A stretch of DNA of 7,281 bases from CAVOBC01 sp963693635 (lineage in GTDB: Bacteria; Pseudomonadota; Gammaproteobacteria; Pseudomonadales; Azotimanducaceae): positions 1-7,281 of the forward strand of contig CAVOBC010000249.1 in the NCBI GenBank assembly GCA_963693635.1, given 5' to 3'. Every line of letters starts with the position of its first letter. Position 1 is the stretch's first letter. The translations under genes and the position numbers were made by a program. Below, piece after piece: positions 5,890 through 7,281 of the stretch. The notes under the pieces are model-generated. The model saw only the letters and a list, made by a program, of their open reading frames with translations, searched no databases and was not told the origin of the DNA.

Positions 5890-6096
5890 ATTGGGCGATG
5901 GACAGGACGATGGATCGCGGGGTCGCTTCTTACGCAGGCATCGGGAATACGCGAGGCGTCGGGAACAGCACGCTGGGTCGCGGCTTCGAGAGACGTCCTG
6001 ACAGAGTCGGGGGCGTCGTATGAGTCATCTATTCGTTGGACACCGGCGGACGGATTGTGACTAAATCGGCCGGTCTGCAATCTGGAGTTTTGACCG

Positions 6097-6900
6097 ATGG
6101 CCTATGAGTTTCTACTGTACGAAGTGAGCGACTTTGTCGCTACCGTTACCTTCAATCGACCGGATCGGTTGAACGCGTTGTCGGCTGGGTTGCGTGCCGA
6201 CTTATTCGCAGTCTCGCGCGAAATTACGAGTGATGACTCGGTTCGTGCGGTCATTCTGACGGGTGCCGGCCGCGGCTTTTGCGCAGGCGCGGATCTGAGT
6301 GGCGGGTCTGCCGGCGATGACGAACCCGCGCCGCCCAGCCAGAACGACCGCGTCGACCAAATGGGCTGGACCGGGACCCTTGCGACTGCAATCTACAAGA
6401 TTGGTGTCCCGACGATTGCAGCGATGAATGGCGTCGCCGCCGGCGCGGGCATGAGCATGAGTCTTGCCTGTGACATACGCGTTGGCAGCGCCGAGAGTCG
6501 TTTCAAGACGGTGTTCGCGGAGCGCAACCTGTCGCCCGATACCGGCATGTCATATTTCCTGCCCCGTCTTATTGGCTACGGGCGCGCCGCGGATTTGATC
6601 TTCACAAGCCGGGATGTCTTCGGCGAAGAGGCGTACAGGCTTGGGTTGTTGGACCGCTTTGTTGCGGCCGGCGAGGTGCTGGACACCGCGCGCGAGATTG
6701 CCGTGCAAGCGGCCGCTTTGCCGCCCATCGCCATTCGCTCCGGCAAGCGGGTTCTACAGCAGAATCAGGATCTGGACTTCCAGCGGGCCCTGCAAAACGA
6801 GACGATGGGCCTGAGCTATGGTCGGCTCGCACCCAATGACGTGGTTGAGCAAGCGGCTGCCTTTCGTGAAAAGCGCAAAGGCAGGTTCACCGGCTCCTGA
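6097..6900 (+). CDS. enoyl-CoA hydratase/isomerase-family (crotonase) protein
   Basis: This 267-aa protein has the full crotonase fold length. NRPDRLNALS (about 19-28), the first oxyanion-hole segment GRGFCAGADL (58-67) and the second, NGVAAGAGMSMSLACDIR (111-127), are present. The two catalytic glutamates of classical hydratase are missing: the Glu144 position is about S120 and the Glu164 position about F141. PDTGMSYFLPRLIG (from P147-D148) instead resembles the PD-S/T-G segment of PaaG-type isomerases, where the aspartate is catalytic. An isomerase or ring-epoxide-CoA isomerase role is therefore as likely as hydration. GGAG-type ribosome binding site (6084-6087) lies 9 bases before the ATG. 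It is in line with the dehydrogenase upstream and the synthetase 105 bp downstream, so it probably acts in the same acyl-CoA pathway. I see nothing in the 207-bp upstream gap beyond imperfect short repeats (GGCATCGGGAA / GGCGTCGGGAA). Confidence 0.92.
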   Translation: MAYEFLLYEVSDFVATVTFNRPDRLNALSAGLRADLFAVSREITSDDSVRAVILTGAGRGFCAGADLSGGSAGDDEPAPPSQNDRVDQMGWTGTLATAIYKIGVPTIAAMNGVAAGAGMSMSLACDIRVGSAESRFKTVFAERNLSPDTGMSYFLPRLIGYGRAADLIFTSRDVFGEEAYRLGLLDRFVAAGEVLDTAREIAVQAAALPPIAIRSGKRVLQQNQDLDFQRALQNETMGLSYGRLAPNDVVEQAAAFREKRKGRFTGS

Positions 6901-7005
6901 TGGCAAGACTGTCACGTCAGTCGCTCGTCACGCGATATTCATTGAAAGCCGGGCAACTGGCAACCGGCGCTCGTCTGTCCAATTCCACTTGAGGGGAATG
7001 CATCC

Positions 7006-7281
7006 ATGAAGAACAACATCGGTCTGTTACTGAGCCGACGAGCCCATCTCAATCCTGATCGGGAGGCCTACGTCGAGGGCGGTGACGGTGTGCGGCTGAC
7101 TTTCCGGGAACTCAATGCGCGGTGTAATCAGGTCGCCAACGGGTTGCTGGACGCTGGCGTCGGTAAAGGCGACCGGGTGGCACTCCTGCTCATGAACAGC
7201 GCGGAATTTGTTGCCTCCTACTTCGCCATCGCCAAGATTGGCGGCGTAGTCGTGCCGCTCAACTGGCGGCTGGTGCCGGAT
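7006..7281 (+). CDS. acyl-CoA synthetase (AMP-binding), N-terminal 92 codons
   Basis: The reading starts at ATG 7006, 8 bases after GAGGGGA (6991-6997), and runs unbroken off the window end. An ATG at 6998 is in another frame and too close to the ribosome binding site. The sequence LLLSRRAHLNPDREAYVEGG, LTFRELNARCNQVANGLLDA, GVGKGDRVALLLMNSAEFVA and IAKIGGVVVPLNWRL is the typical N-terminal region of the adenylate-forming family. Family members convert a carboxylate, ATP and CoA to acyl-CoA, AMP and pyrophosphate. The AMP-binding P-loop and catalytic motifs lie beyond the window, so substrate and completeness cannot be judged. As the third gene after the dehydrogenase and the crotonase-fold protein, it is the likely activating step of the cassette. 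Confidence 0.93.
   Translation, partial: MKNNIGLLLSRRAHLNPDREAYVEGGDGVRLTFRELNARCNQVANGLLDAGVGKGDRVALLLMNSAEFVASYFAIAKIGGVVVPLNWRLVPD

Noticed and set aside
5700..6023. Plus-strand frame overlapping the end of the dehydrogenase gene
   Set aside because: It lies out of frame inside a certain gene and has no ribosome binding site or recognisable sequence.
6907..6968. Possible terminator hairpins between the crotonase-fold gene and the synthetase
   Set aside because: GACTG/CAGTC and GCCGG/CCGGC arms are only 5 bp and no T-run follows; an operon read-through is more likely.

Overview
The window is GC-rich, with strong Shine-Dalgarno sites (AGGAGG, AAGGAG, GAGGGGA) and fatty-acid/CoA catabolism genes of the kind common in Proteobacteria. 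A free-living heterotrophic proteobacterium is the best guess; the sequence does not fix the genus. I see no mobile element, CRISPR array, tRNA or rRNA.

Layout. (1) 15-212, minus: a small putative membrane-anchored protein with a good ribosome binding site. (2) 213-719: a gene-free control region with an AT-rich patch near 302-337, a possible sigma70-type promoter and several inverted repeats (392-411, 597-612, 623-641) that look like regulator binding sites. (3) 720-2270, plus: a thiamine-diphosphate (ThDP) enzyme of the acetolactate synthase / benzoylformate decarboxylase superfamily, 516 aa. The same frame is open back to 405, but the AGGAGG at 708-713 fixes the start at 720. (4) 2271-2337: the gap between two converging genes, with three copies of an 8-bp repeat inside short inverted arms. 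(5) 2338-4493, minus: one large gene for a metallo-beta-lactamase-fold (MBL) protein with a C-terminal cyclic-nucleotide-binding-like domain. It is broken by four frameshifts, each equal to the loss of one base, all between about 3483 and 4147. Restoring four bases gives a continuous protein of about 719 aa. (6) 4494-4734: a divergent promoter region with a good sigma70-type promoter (4667-4695). (7) 4735-7281, plus: a likely operon of acyl-CoA dehydrogenase (384 aa), enoyl-CoA hydratase/isomerase-family protein (267 aa) and the first 92 codons of an acyl-CoA synthetase cut by the window edge.

How the genes fit together. The synthetase would activate a carboxylic acid to its CoA thioester, the dehydrogenase would introduce the alpha,beta double bond, and the crotonase-fold protein would hydrate or isomerise the product. 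This is a beta-oxidation-type cassette of unknown substrate. The ThDP enzyme may feed or drain the same carbon pool, but it is separated from the cassette by the broken gene on the opposite strand and has its own control region. I find no convincing new molecular system. The most informative observations are the four-fold frameshifted MBL/cNMP gene, its altered metal-binding motif, and the cluster of operator-like palindromes upstream of the ThDP enzyme.
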